The notes beneath the pieces were generated by a model. The model was not told the DNA's origin, did not search any database, and saw only the letters and a list, made by a program, of their open reading frames with translations. Positions 12,801 through 24,688 of a stretch of DNA of 64,000 nucleotides are shown here, in pieces. The DNA comes from Paulinella micropora (lineage: Eukaryota > Cercozoa > Imbricatea > Euglyphida > Paulinellidae), in contig WBZZ01004536.1 in NCBI GenBank assembly GCA_019918135.1, positions 127,501 to 191,500 of the forward strand. The letters are read 5' to 3'. Made by a program: the position numbers and the translations under genes. Numbering within the stretch: the first letter of the stretch is position 1; each line of letters starts with the position of its first letter.

Positions 12801-12943
12801 GCTTCTTCTTCTTCTTCTTGTCCTCCTCCATCATCCGATCCTCCTCCTCCTCCTTCAGTCAATCCTCCTCCTTCTTGTTGCATTAGCTCTTCTTGTTCTT
12901 GTGATTCCAAAAATTCACTCACCTCGGTGGTCTCTGTCGACAT
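9900..12943 (-). pseudogene. Gypsy gag region
   Basis: The likely start is at 12,943 (minus), giving an N-terminus rich in Glu and Gly, followed by helical gag-like sequence around 12.5-11.0 kb. Near 10.9-10.2 kb comes a Cys/His segment and then a long Arg-Gly-rich tail (RGRGKGGRGKGGGGAGRGGG), a common nucleic-acid-binding ending for gag proteins. No exact CCHC knuckle was found. The region is broken in several places. Confidence 0.6.
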
Positions 12944-12959
12944 GGTGTCGTATTTAGTA

Positions 12960-13720
12960 AATAACAGGAGGACAGTGTCAGCTCCTATGTTATGTTTTCG
13001 TTCGTTTGAGTTCTGTTCCTCCTTCAGTCGACTGACTAGTGAAGAGAGAAACTAAGAGAGAGGGTAGAGTAAGATCCTCTTTCCTCTATGTGACAATGTT
13101 TGTACGTTTGTTTTTGTTTGAGAAAAGTAGTCCTTGGGATTTTCTCCGATTTCTTGTCCTCCTTACTCAATTGCTTTCTCCCCCTTCTTTTCTATATTGT
13201 ATCTAGTATGAGGCACTAGGACCTACACACAGATAGTAATAGAGAAGCTAGAGAAGCTCTCCTTGAGAAGTCGACAGTCGGTCGGATAGGTTCTCAGACA
13301 TACTTTTGAGAGCGATCAGAAATTTGCAAAAAATACTCTGACGTATGTGTGAGATAATGCAAATAAATGCACAAAGTAGAAGGGTAGAGTGTTGTGCTCC
13401 TGTCCCTATGCTCGTTTGTGTTTTGTATGTGATTCTTCACTCCTCTGTCCATCTCCTTCTTCTTGGGTCTCTGTGTGAGAACAGCAAGAACGACAGAGAG
13501 TTTGTATCTGTTGTCTCCTTGTGAGCACACCGATATGGATTGTGCTAGCCTCGGAGGGTACGAGACACCTACTCAGTGAGGCTAATTAAATTATTTGTTT
13601 TGTAAATTGAGAGCTATGAGGGTTCTGTGTTGGAGTATTTGTTTTCGTCTGACGTCCCCTTGTGAGACAGGTCAGTGAAAATTTGTTCTGGATGCCCGTG
13701 TGGCAATGCAGAAAGAAATC
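12960..13720 (-). other. gene-free stretch, probable Gypsy leader/LTR
   Basis: This lies directly upstream (minus strand) of the presumed gag start and has no coding potential of its own. By position it should hold the primer-binding site and 5' LTR, but I could not find a matching LTR elsewhere in the window nor clear TG...CA ends. The call is positional only. Confidence 0.3.
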
Positions 13721-13742
13721 ACCCTAGTGATGTGGACTCCAA

Positions 13743-13983
13743 ATGTAATGCACCCTTCGATAGGTCACTAAAAAGTCGGTAATACAACCAAACACAGTCC
13801 TCAAGAATGAGAATGATGTCTCGTTGTATTGGCTCAGTGAAGCCGAAAAGGAAAACGGCAACAGACCAGGAATAAAATGACATCAGGTCCAATCCGGACA
13901 AATAATACTAAAAAACAGGCTGGTGCACCTGTCACCAGGAAAAGGGTACTTTTTACCGGCTATCCGGGAGGTGATGCCTACAC
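13743..13983. mobile_element. MITE-like interspersed repeat, copy 1
   Basis: About 240 bp closely match 61,803-62,043 in the same orientation (roughly 90% identical by eye), while the flanks differ. The ends are imperfectly inverted: the start has GTAATGC...CGATAG and the reverse complement of the end has GTAGGCATCACC...GATAGC. It encodes nothing convincing. A short non-autonomous DNA transposon fits best. A SINE is less likely because no A/B box is visible. Confidence 0.5.
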
Positions 13984-14655
13984 TTCTAGACAAGCCATGA
14001 TATCCTGGTTTTCACAGATAGCTTGCCCAACACGTAAATATTAAATTTGCAGCGTAGTACAGCTTATTTCGATTGGCAACACGTAAATATTAAATTTGCA
14101 GCGCAGTACAGCTTATTTCGATTGGTCACGTAGTAGTATGATGTATGTTTTTATTCAACTGCAAAATTCCTAGTCAATCCGGGCCACTTTTGGGATTGAA
14201 AGCGGTTAACAGTTAAACAGTGTTTGTGTAAAAAAAGGAGAAAGAAAAACGGAAATCGAGGAGAGAAATGAAAAGAAAACTAGTACCGGTAAGGGTAAAA
14301 GGCAGTGGTAAAACCAAGAGTATTTGTTAGTAACAAGAGAAGAAAATTAAAGGACGGTAAAAAATGTGAGAAAGAATGGAAAAAGCCTTGTCAATAATTA
14401 CTCGGAACAAAAACACTCAGACTACTCTGACCAGGGTTCTTTTGAACGCCAACAAATATTTATCCAGAAAGGTCTTTACTCCGTGATGAATCTTAAGTTC
14501 ACGAACACGAATCTTTTTTTGAGTTCACGAACGTGAATCCTACACGGGCATGCGAAGCGTGTACATCAGCCAGGCCCGTCGAGATGGAGTTCTGCAGCTG
14601 AGATGCACCGTTCGAAGATGTTATCGTCTTAACCAGCTTGCTGTCCGTACTAGTA
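13984..14655. other. gene-free stretch with a 49-bp tandem duplication
   Basis: A 49-bp unit starting CAACACGTAAATATTAAATT occurs twice (14,028-14,076 and 14,077-14,125) with one mismatch. The rest is AT-rich and I recognise nothing in it. Confidence 0.6.
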
Positions 14656-14790
14656 TTAATAGTAAACGGTGCCTTGCTTCTCCTGTGCCACCTTGTACTC
14701 CTCGGGGTCCACGTACTCCCAGTGCAGCCCTGCCGCCTTGGTCCCGTTGCGCATGGCCTGGTGGATGTTCTGGCTGCCGTATAGCATCAT
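14656..14790 (-). CDS. putative terminal exon of an unidentified host gene
   Basis: The minus strand encodes 44 residues beginning MMLYGSQNIHQAMRNGTKAA and continuing GLHWEYVDPEEYK to a TAA stop at 14,656. The exon is about 60% GC, in contrast to the AT-rich surroundings. Immediately upstream lies a GTGTGTGTTCAG stretch that would serve as a 3' splice site after a CTG-repeat tract. No 5' partner exon was found: repeats begin directly behind it. I do not recognise the protein. It may be the last exon of a real gene or an exon remnant. Confidence 0.4.
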   Translation of the reverse strand: MMLYGSQNIHQAMRNGTKAAGLHWEYVDPEEYKVAQEKQGTVYY

Positions 14791-14804
14791 CTGAACACAC
14801 ACAC

Positions 14805-15715
14805 GCAGCAGCAGCAGCAGCAGCCGCAGACGCACCGTTGGTCACTGCAGACAGGCACGTTGCGAAGCCGCCATTCCATTTCACACTTCACTGTATGTAT
14901 GTATGTATGTATTTGTGTATGTATGTATGTATGCATGTGTATGTAAGTATGTATGTAAGTATGTATGTAAGTATGTATGTATGTACGTATGTATGTTTCA
15001 TTGACATATGCATGTACATACATACATGCATACATACATACATGCATGCATACATACATACATACATACATACATACTTACATTACATAAATTACATACA
15101 TTACATTACATTCATTACATTACATTAGATTACATTACATTACATTACATTACATTCATGCATCACATACATAACATGCATAAGATAAATTACATTACAT
15201 TACATTACTTTACATAAAATTGTATTACATTACATTAGATACATTCATTACATTGATAACGTTACATTACTTTACATTACATACGTGTATATACATACAT
15301 ACATACATACATAACACAAATAACATGCATACATACATACATGCATAACGTACATAACATGCAAAACATACATGCCATACATACCATAACATACATAACA
15401 TACATAACACAAACATACATAACATACACACGTACATAACATACATAACATACATAACATACAAAATATACATAAAGTAAATACACAACATAAATAACAT
15501 GACATGGATAACATAAAAAACATACAAAACACAAGAAACAGACGCAATATGCACATTTAACATGCATAACGTGCTTTCACATACATTCACATACATCACA
15601 TACATCACATGCATAACACACATAACATAACATACATAACACATCATACATGACGTACATAACATGGAAGCGTACATGACGTACATAAGGTACACAACGT
15701 AAATAAAACAGAAAA
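14805..15715. repeat. microsatellite block: (GCA)n, (GTAT)n and (TACAT)n
   Basis: A short GCA run (14,805-14,827) is followed by GTAT repeats (about 14,893-14,998) and then a long imperfect array of ACAT/TACAT units to about 15,715. All reading frames in this block are Met/Tyr/Cys/Val or Ile/Thr/His repeats and are artefacts of the simple sequence. Confidence 0.9.
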
Positions 15716-15779
15716 TAAAGTGGACAAGTATGAATTTTTAGTATGTTCGTATGTATAAATGTTTCTGAAGAACGTACGC

Positions 15780-17110
15780 AACGAGCAGCTGCGGAAACCG
15801 ACGGGAATACCAGGCCGGTCTCAACCGAGCGTACAGGGCGAGGAGGCTTTCCAGGCTGAGCAAAAACACCAAGAAGGGGAATAACCCGAAGGACATAGCG
15901 AATAAGATGAACGAACACTTCATTAACACTGGCAGGAGAGTTAGAGAGACGATTACTGCTCACCAAACCGCCCCCGTACAAAATGAAGAGAAACAACAGG
16001 GCCCGCCTACTTTCCATCTAACTCACACAACGGAAGAAATCATTATGAAGGTGATTGAAGAGATGGATGGATATAAAGCTGCGGATATCAATGATATCAT
16101 ACGTGCTATTGTAAAAGATCTGAATCAAGTCATAGTCCCTTTCATCCGATCCTTTCTAATAAGTCGATCGATGAAGGTCGGTACCCGGACGCTCTTAAGA
16201 TAAATAAGTTCATAGAGCTGTATAAAGGTAAAGACAGTCGGTGCCCTGACAATTACAGACCTATATCACTCTTGCCCATCATAGCGAGGATATATGATGT
16301 AATCATCAACAAGCAGATTATGGCGCACCTCACCCATCACAACATATCATCTCCTTTCCAGCCAGTACGGGTTTCGCCAGCACTCGAAGACTATCCTACC
16401 GATACAGCCTATAGTTATTAAGATAAAGCAGAAGAAAGGAGTGGTGTTTGCATCATATGTTGACCTCTCAAAAGCATACGACACAGTCAATCATGAGAGA
16501 CTCCTAACGACATTGAGTGACAAGTAAAATTTTGCGGCTAACACAATACATTATATCATATCATATCTAACGGGCCGAATCCAACAACTTCACACACAGG
16601 ACGCGATCTCAGACCCCACAGTTCTTACTGACGGGGTACGACTTTCACTCTTTCTCCTGTATGTTAATGATATGCATGATCACATACGCTTTGCCACCAT
16701 CTACTCATACGCGGACGACACTACTCTTCTCATAAATAAGGACACACAGGCCGACACAGCAGGCACTCAATGACCTTACATCATATCTGAATTCTAATAC
16801 TTATACCTAACCCTACCTATTTTCACAAACTGCCTCATGCTATTGATGTGCGAATACATAATCACCAACTACAACATACCAATAACGCAAAGCTACTTGG
16901 AATCACACTGCAGCATGATCTCAGATACCATCAACACATTCGACATGTTCTACAACGCATACAACCTTTCACAGTCATTCTTAGATACATCAACCAAATC
17001 CTCCCTTTGCGGATTTCACATTGTCTCTTCTTTCAAAAAACATGTTAAAACATATCTATTAACAAACACGCGACTAACTCACAAACATAATATTAATACA
17101 TATATACCCT
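15780..17110 (+). pseudogene. decayed LINE reverse transcriptase
   Basis: This is a non-LTR retrotransposon remnant. A linker with NEHFINTGRRV precedes reverse transcriptase motifs: DNYRPISLLPIIARIYD (16,235-16,290), SYVDLSKAYDTVNHERLL (16,455-16,505), a DGVRLSLFLLYVND segment and the catalytic YADDTTLL (16,705-16,730). Downstream is the usual NAKLLGITLQHDLRYHQHI segment (16,885-16,940). Several stops and frame changes interrupt it: one after 16,203, others near 16,425 and 16,525, and one after the catalytic box. It is 5'-truncated, with no endonuclease. The motif style fits a Jockey/CR1-type element, but the clade is not certain. Confidence 0.8.
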
Positions 17111-17513
17111 AGACAAGTTTACCATACTTTCCAAATATCTGTTGCTGATAGGTAAAAACAAGCTTTTCACTGAGCTGCAAGACCATGTTTTCGAAGGAGA
17201 AACCGAAGCTTGAGAGTTAGTTCACCCCTGAAGGGTTCAAGAGTATTCACTGGCAGCTCTATGCACAGCAAAGAAGTCACAAACACACAACAGATCGACT
17301 GACACGTAAGTAACAAACGTGCAGACCCAAACCACTTGATCACATCTGACTTTTTACTGGATTTTGCGTTTGTTCTGCTGACAGGTATCTTTGCCAGTGT
17401 GCTCAGTGCGGAACTGCAGGCTAGTCAGGTGGCTAGTCTCGCCACCAGCCCCCTCTTTTTTCTCGCTCCGCTACAAAAAATAGAGGCACTTGAAATAAAA
17501 AAGTGAGGCAGCA
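17111..17513. other. gene-free stretch between two LINEs
   Basis: No gene, tail or clear repeat is visible. It may hold the 5' untranslated region of the following LINE, whose first ATG is at 17,514. Confidence 0.4.
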
Positions 17514-19560
17514 TGGCTGACCTATCGAAACACACTTCATCGAGTGACTACATATCATTTAACTTGAAAGAAACATTTGCTTCACTCAAGTTAATGTTAC
17601 TTTTTGATAATGTGGAAAAAATCAAGTTTCGACAAACGTTCCAGCTCTCAAACAAGATCAATGCCCTTCTGAACGGCAGAAGGGAGAGCTAACGTGGACA
17701 GCAATATGAAGTCCTGTGCAACACGATTCAGAATGAAATAAATATCAAGACGCAAGCAGTATGCGAAACTAGTGACATTTGCTACTTCGTTACTCACGTA
17801 CAATTTGCTCTTTCTGGTTCTGCTGCTGTATGGATACACTATCAGGGTCAGCATGGACCTCGTATCGAGGTTACATCTGACTCTAAGAATAAGTAAATCA
17901 GAATGATATTAGCTACTTTTATTCTCAAATTGATTGATTTTGAGAAAACGATAGATGACCTCACGTGGCAGCTGACTAAAGGGGTTGTGGCTGAGTTCCA
18001 TAAAGAGGATTCTCCCAAAAAAACAAATTAGAGGAGAATCCCAAATAAAAACAAACTACCCTACGTTGATAAGGATGTTGCAATCCTGTTGCATCAATAC
18101 AAGGAAGAAGATACTCTGAATTCGCCAGAATCTTTGTGTTTGATAAATATCCTGAACGCCCCAACTGGCAAGATGCGAAAACATGTATCACCACCTGGTC
18201 ATGACACTGACAACAACGTGAACATGAGCAACCAAACGTTGGAAGAGGATGATTACGTATCGTTTAAACCAATCCTGAACTTAGCAGCACATGCTGCAAA
18301 GTAAGTGGAGAAATATCCTACTCCTCTACTGGCCGTTCTACAGCTCGTACGCGTTCTCCTTCACCAGAAGTGGAGGATTTTGATCAGGGGTCCCAATGTA
18401 AAAAACAGATAATTCTATCTCAGTCAGTATCTGACAAATGCAATCGTAAGTGGGGAGACATGCTCTCGTCCCCTGGGTCTGAGGGGAGCTCTGGTGCCAA
18501 AACTGATAACTCGAAGGGTATTGTGAATAACAAAGCACCCAGGCCCACTGCAAAGGCTATCCAGAAAGACATCGAAATGGCGAGGCTCAAAGAAGATAAT
18601 AAGGCACTGCGTGAGCGCTTAGCTGCTATTCCACAGGATAACTCACCTGGGCACAAAACTATTGAGGAATACCTTATTATTTTTTTCAGGGGAAAAACTC
18701 CAAACCTTGGTGGCCAGACTTTATGAGTTCTGGTGAATTGCTTCAAAAAAGTAGCTAAAATTGTTTTTCCTGACCAAGTCTAACGCAACGTTGCACTTGT
18801 CAGACTCGTCAATGAGTGGATCCGAAAGGCAGTAGCAGACAGCCACCCCAGAGCTCCAGTGCCACTAGCTATTCGGGCAGAGCTGATGAAATCAGCAAAC
18901 AACAACTTCGCTTTTGGAGTGCATGTTGCGTTCCAAACAAAAGAAGAAGCAAGTTTTATCAAGGAGGTTGCTAACACCTGCAGCGAAGCAAAGGGGCTTT
19001 CCAAGCCCCTTGCTGAGGATTACTTTCAACGTTGAAGAGCCAAGCCCGAGAGACCTTGGACGATTGCATCGACTCTGCTGACTACTAACACTACCAGCCA
19101 GTATGGCTGCTTGACTTCAGTTAGACAGTCAGCAACTTTTAGTACTTCAAATGAGTACTCATTATTAAATACAGAGTCCCATTCTTATATGGAACATGAA
19201 ATTAATAACAAACCTGATCAAATTGCGAACAGTCCTGTCAAGAACAACAAGACTCAATTTGAGATTGTTAATAAAAAAACTAGCAAGTTGACTTTCAGAG
19301 TTCGTGCAGTGCGCGTACTCAAAGAACATGATAATAATGCTGATTCGACCCAATCGTCTACAAAGAGTAATTCGGAAGGCAAAGGAGTGAAACTTATTGC
19401 TAAGTACTGCGTAATCAAAAGCAATGATAACAGGATTACTCTGAGAAAAGTGGTGGACAAACACACTGTATACGACCTCATTTTGCAAAAGAAAAAAATG
19501 CATGCAGGCGAAAAGCATCACCACCAAACAAAAAGTAATAAATACAGAAGAACCCTGTAA
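17514..19560 (+). pseudogene. LINE ORF1-like region
   Basis: ORF1 proteins of LINEs bind the element RNA. The region starts with an ATG at 17,514 (MADLSKHTSSSDYISFNLKE) and is hydrophilic, with helical, coiled-coil-like sequence around 18,560-18,640 (IEMARLKEDNKALRERLAAI). It is followed by a basic segment around 18,790-19,030 and a beta/alpha segment up to 19,560. Stops lie at about 17,692, 17,895, 18,031, 18,302 and 18,724, among others, so it is degraded. I see no zinc knuckle or PHD motif. Assignment rests on position directly before the endonuclease. Confidence 0.5.
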
Positions 19561-19579
19561 AAAAGGCGCTTATGAGCAT

Positions 19580-22500
19580 ATGGATGGAAAAGAAAATAAA
19601 ATTACACACCTTCCAAAAAAAGACAGAGCATCAGTGAGGTTTGGAACCTACAATGTACATGTTACCAGACATGAAATCTTGTTAGAATTGGTAACTGAGA
19701 CAATACTGCATAGTGCGGTTGATGTGTTAGCAATTCAAGAATCATGGTTGAAAAAGGACAGAACTGAAAACACTGTATATGATGCTCTTAAAACACTGAA
19801 CATAAAAAATATATATGTGTTTCTCTCACATAGAACCTCAAATGAAAAAGGGGGGGGGGGGGGGCAAATCCTATTGGTACGCCAATCATTAGGCAAGGTT
19901 GCAAAATTCAACATTAACAATTACATGGATAAAAAGTACAAATGGTTCCTAGAAGATACTCAGTGGATTTCGATTTGGACTGAACACAAAACTTTTATTG
20001 TTGGTAATATTTGCTTACGACCTAAGCAAAATGTTACTCATATGAAGTCTCAGCACCGAGCACTGCTATCTGCAGTGAATGGTATTAATAAAGAAACAAA
20101 ATACGAAGTGATTTTAATGGGAGATTTTAATTTCCAGGTGTCTCAATCGAAATTTGACTTCAGCCAATTTTCCCTTGACGACAATCAGTCAGGTCCGATT
20201 ACTTCAGAAATGATAAGAGACGTGCCTTTACCTCATGGTCATACAACTAAATATGCTGACAAATTTGTTCAAGAAATGGAAAACACCAACTTGCTTTTAT
20301 TAACTGGGTTAGTGGGCAAAGCTGAAACAAGTCATGAAGGGATTGGTATGACCTCTTTATTGGTCTATGTTTTTTTGTTCACCCCAACTACTCAACTACG
20401 CATCTAATTATTTTACATGGCCCAGGTATATGATCCCTTTTAGTGATCACAATTTAATTACAGTTGATTTTAAACTTCCAAACTCTTACTTTCAATCTGC
20501 TAAGCAGGCAGTGGGACCACAATTGAAATTTGAGTGGAAAAGGAAAGTGGACATAAGTCCAGTGGCTCATTCCTTTCCCGTGGCGCCTGCTTACTTAATG
20601 AATGCTCCTGTTGATGACCTACTTACATTCTTTTATAATACTTATTGCCCTATAATCGACACACTGGCTAAGAAAAACACCAGAAACAACGATGAAACAT
20701 CCTGGTTTCATTCATGATTATGAAATCAAGCAACTTAAAATAAAGAAAAACAAGCTTTTGCGCAACCCGCAAAACACAGCTATATTGCAAGACAGACAAA
20801 CAATCAAGGACAAATTGAAAGTAATTAACAAAACAATACAAAAAAGAGTTAAATATGCAAAGAACGAGAGACAGAAAAAAGATCTCTTACAAGTCAATGC
20901 TGATATGAAACGAAACCCTAAGAAGGCTTGGTCCATTCTTAAAAGGTTCCTAAACAAAGAAAGCAGTAGTCCTATGCAGCTGGAAGGAGAAAATGGAATG
21001 GTTGTGAAAGGGAATGGGGTAGCTGAGTTATTTGCAAAACAATACCAGTCCCAACTGAATAGACCATCGAATATGATGGCCCCTAGTCCACATATCATTT
21101 CTCCTTATATTCAGCCTGAACGTACTCAAAGTACTTCTAGTAATGATATTAATAATTTATTAGATAAGACATCCTTTTCTGATGAAGAGATCAAAGAAGC
21201 TGAGTCTTCTTTAAAACCTAATAAGAGTGTTGGACAGGATGGCATTTCTGATGAACTTTTTCTTAATCTGTTGAACACTGCACCAAATGTCAAACAGTTC
21301 TTCGTCCTCTTATTTAATAGATGCTTACAAACAGGCACAAAACCTCTACATTATACAAAGGGAATAATAAAGCCTATTTATAAAGGTAAAGGAGATAGAC
21401 TAAATGCTTCTCAGTACAGACCGGTTACTCTGTTGTCTGTTATTGATAAGTTTTATGCTACGCTTTTATTGAATAGATTGAAAGCGTGGGTAGATTCGTC
21501 TAATCTTTTGCCTGTTGAACAGGGTGGAGCACGTAAGGGAAGGGGAAGTCAACACCAGATTTTCCTTCTTCACAAAGTTATTACTAACCACAAAGGTCCA
21601 ACTTATGCTGCCTTTCTTGATGTCTCTAAAGCGTTTGATTCTGTTGAGAGAGACATTTTGTGGAGAAAATTAGAATGTATGGGTATTTCTTCCTTCTTCC
21701 TTTCCGCCCTGAAAGGTCTCTATGCCAGACTACAAAATAGAGTAGATACGGCTGAAGGCATGTCCTCTTGGTTTGATACCAATAGAGGTGTAAGGCAAGG
21801 GTGCCCTCTGTCCCCTTTATTATACTGTCTTTACACCTCTTATTTAGCCAATAAGTTACGTTCTTCTACCAAAGGAGTTACACTCTTTGCTCACGACAAA
21901 GAGCTTTTTTTTCTCTAACATTAACTTGCCTTTTATATATCGACGACATTGTACTTTTATCTAACTCAGCCCATGATTTGCAGAAACAATTAGATGTTTG
22001 TGCTATGTGGGCTAATGATAATAATTCTGAATTTAATCAAGACAAATCTAACATTGTCATTTTTAACAACAATAATAATGTCACTCACAATTGGACTCTT
22101 ATGGGACAAAATGTCATAGAGGCAGAAGCCTACAAATATTTGGGAGTTATTTGTGATAAGAATTTGTCTTGGAAAATGATTAAGACTGATAGGATTAAAA
22201 AAAGCTAAGCAGTGCATCAATATGGTACTTGCTATGGAAATTAGAAGGGGAGTTGCATTTAACATAGCTATGCAACTTATTACTTCTTCAGTTTTTCAGT
22301 CCATGGACTGGGGGTCTGAATTTCGGCACCCAAAAAGAACTTGGGAAGAAGGCAATAAAATCAATTACTATTTAGCTCGCAAAATTTTGCGTGTACCTAA
22401 TGATTTCCCTAATATTGCCTGTCAAGGGGAGTTAGGATTATGGTCAGTAGTCGGAAGGGGGAATATGAAGAGACTTACTTTTTTTAAGTCCCTACTCCTG

Positions 22501-23139
22501 TTCCCTGAACACAGTCTGCTTCATCATGTGTTGAGGATCGGTTTACTTAATACATTAAGTAACGCTAACAATAATTGGGTTGGAAGGGTTTTAATGGACC
22601 TTAAAATGATCAAGCCTGATTCATCCATAACTGATATGCTTTTATTTATTAAGAATAGCCCTAAAGCCACAATTAAAATGCTCATCCATAATTACGAGCA
22701 ACAAGAGTAGGTTAAAAATTTATCAATTTTAAGCTTATCTTTCTATAAGACAGTAAAAAAAAAATTATCCATGGAACTTTATTTAACGCAAAGTAATTAT
22801 GAGGGTGGGAAAAGATTGATTTCTCTTGCTAGAGCAGGTTGCCTTCGTTTTGGCCTTTGTCATAGAGGCTTTGGTACTCCTGTGAATATTCCCTGTGGAA
22901 TCTGCACAACTAATGAACATTCAGAACTACATGTCTTTAATGATTGTGCTTTAACAATGTCTATCATAAGGTCCCTTCAACTGAAATATTTTGGCTCGAC
23001 CTTTTCTCCTGATGGTACTATTTCTAGTAACCATTGGACATCTTTGTTAGGTTCTTGGTCCTTAAACTCCTCTTTTCACACAAATGTTATGAGGGGTTTT
23101 CTGAAGGACTTCCATGTAGCCATTAAAGAGCTTTTATAA
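19580..23139 (+). pseudogene. LINE ORF2: endonuclease, reverse transcriptase, zinc knuckle
   Basis: ORF2 nicks target DNA and primes reverse transcription from the nick. Endonuclease motifs: TYNVHVTRHE (19,650), LAIQESW (19,730), MGDFNF (20,117) and SDHNLITVDF (20,442). Reverse transcriptase motifs: SSLKPNKSVGQDGISDELF (21,210), YRPVTLLSVIDKFY (21,417), AAFLDVSKAFDSVERDIL (21,609), RQGCPLSPLLY (21,793) and YIDDIVLLS (21,937). Near the end is a CGICTTNEHSELHVFNDC zinc knuckle (22,899-22,952, CX2CX8HX4C). Frame changes occur around 20,390, 20,700, 21,910 and 22,200, and a stop at 22,708. A run of G at 19,851-19,864 may also be length-variable. Confidence 0.85.
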
Positions 23140-23346
23140 GCTCTAGAGGTTGTCATAAATCATATATAGGTCGCTGGGTTTCTTGTGGAGGTTTTTTGGA
23201 AATGTGGAGACTTGGATTTGTCCTTCATATTGGAGCCTTCTTGGATTCTGACATTTCAATTAGAGATTTTGGACTTTTCAGTACATTTAAATTGTAGCTT
23301 GAAATAAGTCATCCCAGTAGTCCTTCTGGTTTGTCTTTAGGAGTAT

Positions 23347-23365
23347 AGTTTCCGTAAAGGAAACT
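23347..23365 (+). promoter_or_regulatory. 3' hairpin of the LINE
   Basis: AGTTTCC and GGAAACT flank a short loop, forming a perfect 7-bp stem just before the ACT tail. The same hairpin, with one changed base, is found in the second 3' end (about 23,848-23,866). Many LINE reverse transcriptases recognise a 3' stem-loop, so this is a candidate recognition structure. Confidence 0.5.
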
Positions 23366-23393
23366 GCTTTCCTATTAAACTACTACTAAAGAC

Positions 23394-23895
23394 AACAAAT
23401 GAACATTCAGAAGTGCATGTCTTTAATGACTGCGCTTTAACAAAGCCTATTCTAAGGTCTCTACAACTGAAATATTTTGGCTCGATTTTTTCTCCTGATG
23501 GTACTATTTCTAGTAACCATTGGACATCTGTATTAGGCACTTGGTCCTTAAACTCTTCTTTTCATACTGATGTTATGAGGGATTTTCTGAAGGACTTCCA
23601 TGTAGCCATTAAAGAGCTTTTATAAGCTCTAGAGGTTGTCATAAACTCATATAGGTCGCATGGTTAGGTATGGAGGTTTCTTTTCGGAATCGTGGGTGGG
23701 CGCTTGGATTCGACCTTGTCAATGGAGGCTTCTTGGATCCTGAGACGTGTTTAGTTAGGGAACTTTGGCCGTTCAGTATGTATAAATTATTTTTAGCTTG
23801 AAGTAAGTCATCCCAGTAGTCCTGCTTCTGGTTTGTCTTCAGAAGTATAGTTTCCGTAAAGGGAACTGCTTTCCTATTAAACTACTACTACTAAA
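23394..23895 (+). mobile_element. second, 5'-truncated 3' end of the same LINE family
   Basis: This segment repeats 22,910-23,393 with roughly 90% identity, starting inside the zinc-knuckle coding region and ending with the same hairpin and ACTACTACTA tail. It lies directly behind the tail of the first copy in the same orientation. It is either a separate truncated insertion into the tail or a tandem duplication. Its short 3' coding end (to 23,625) is open. Confidence 0.8.
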
Positions 23896-24069
23896 GAGAG
23901 TCTGGAAGAACTGGGTGATTTTGGGGTCTGAGCGCAGAAGGTTTGGGAGTTAGTTGGAAGTGGCGGGAAGGAGATGATCTGAGCTGAGAGTTAAGAGATG
24001 CGTCTGTCTGTGGGTGTGAAAAGTTGGGTCAGTGAAGATTGTTTGAAAATTTGTGAACTGGTGACACTA

Positions 24070-24600
24070 TATATGACACGTTAATATTAATGTCTATGCA
24101 TGCATTGAAATTTCAATGCAGTGCATTGAAGTTTCAATGCATGCATTGAAACGTCAATGCATGATGCATTGAATGGATTGACATTTCAATGCACTGGAAA
24201 TGTGTATCAATGCGTGCATTTAAACGTCAATGCAGCACAGAAATGTGTGTTTCATTGCATGCATTGATTTTCAATGCATGCATCAAAATTTAATGCAGCA
24301 CAGAAATATGTGTTTCAATGCATGCATTGATTTTCAATGCATGCATTCAAATGTCAATGCAGCACAGATCAATGCATGCATTGATTTTCAATGCATGCAT
24401 TCAAATGTCAATTGAGCAGTATTTCAATGCATGCATTGATTTTCAATGCATACATTAAAATTTCAATGCATGCATTGAAATGTGTCTTTTCAATGCATGC
24501 ATTGATTTTCAATGCATGCATTAACATGGGTAATTCAGTGCATGAATTGATAAACAGTATATCAATGCAGTGTAATCATTTTAATACCAAGAACGCATTG
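24070..24600. repeat. palindrome-packed interspersed repeat, copy A
   Basis: The segment is made of many complete or near-complete copies of the self-complementary 20-mer TTTCAATGCATGCATTGAAA, separated by short spacers such as GCAGCACAGAAATGTGT. It ends in a non-palindromic segment, GCAGTGTAATCATTTTAATA. The same order of spacers and the same end segment recur at 55,375-55,965, so this is a defined, dispersed repeat and not just a local satellite. Met-His-Ala reading frames here are artefacts. Confidence 0.8.
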
Positions 24601-24688
24601 AACTAGTAAGTAAATAACACGTTTAAGGAGTCGGTAAATTAAAAATTTAATTTTTTTGATATTTCTCCACTCTGTCTTCATTCTGTCA

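Larger units (their letters stand above)
5240..13720 (-). mobile_element. Ty3/Gypsy LTR retrotransposon fossil
   Basis: Most parts read on the minus strand from about 12.9 kb down: gag (12,943-9,900), protease-linker region (9,890-8,313), reverse transcriptase (about 8,290-7,560), RNase H (7,304-6,780) and the integrase C-terminal part (5,840-5,240). Another integrase part (5,842-6,690) lies on the plus strand. The leader or LTR probably occupies about 12,960-13,720, but its ends are not clear. The 3' end matches closely the copy at 62,878-64,000, so the family has at least two copies here. It is broken with many lesions. Confidence 0.85.
17514..23393 (+). mobile_element. APE-type LINE (non-LTR retrotransposon), nearly full length
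   Basis: The order is ORF1-like region (17,514-19,560), apurinic-type endonuclease (about 19,640-20,480), reverse transcriptase (about 21,150-21,980), a C-terminal domain with a zinc knuckle (to 23,139), a 3' untranslated region, a short hairpin and a tail of ACT repeats. Stops and frame changes occur in both ORFs, so it is dead, but the domains are easily read, indicating moderate age. The clade is unresolved. Confidence 0.85.

Noticed and set aside
12410-13055. Plus-strand Ser/Pro/Leu-rich frames opposite the Gypsy gag start
   Set aside because: They are the complement of Glu/Gly-rich gag codons and have no independent support.
14893-15715. Met/Tyr/Cys-rich and Ile/His/Thr-rich frames, looking like membrane proteins
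   Set aside because: Direct products of GTAT and TACAT repeats, open in several frames at once.
24088-24598. CRISPR-like array
   Set aside because: The repeated units are perfect palindromes with short irregular spacers of related sequence, in a eukaryotic setting and without cas genes.
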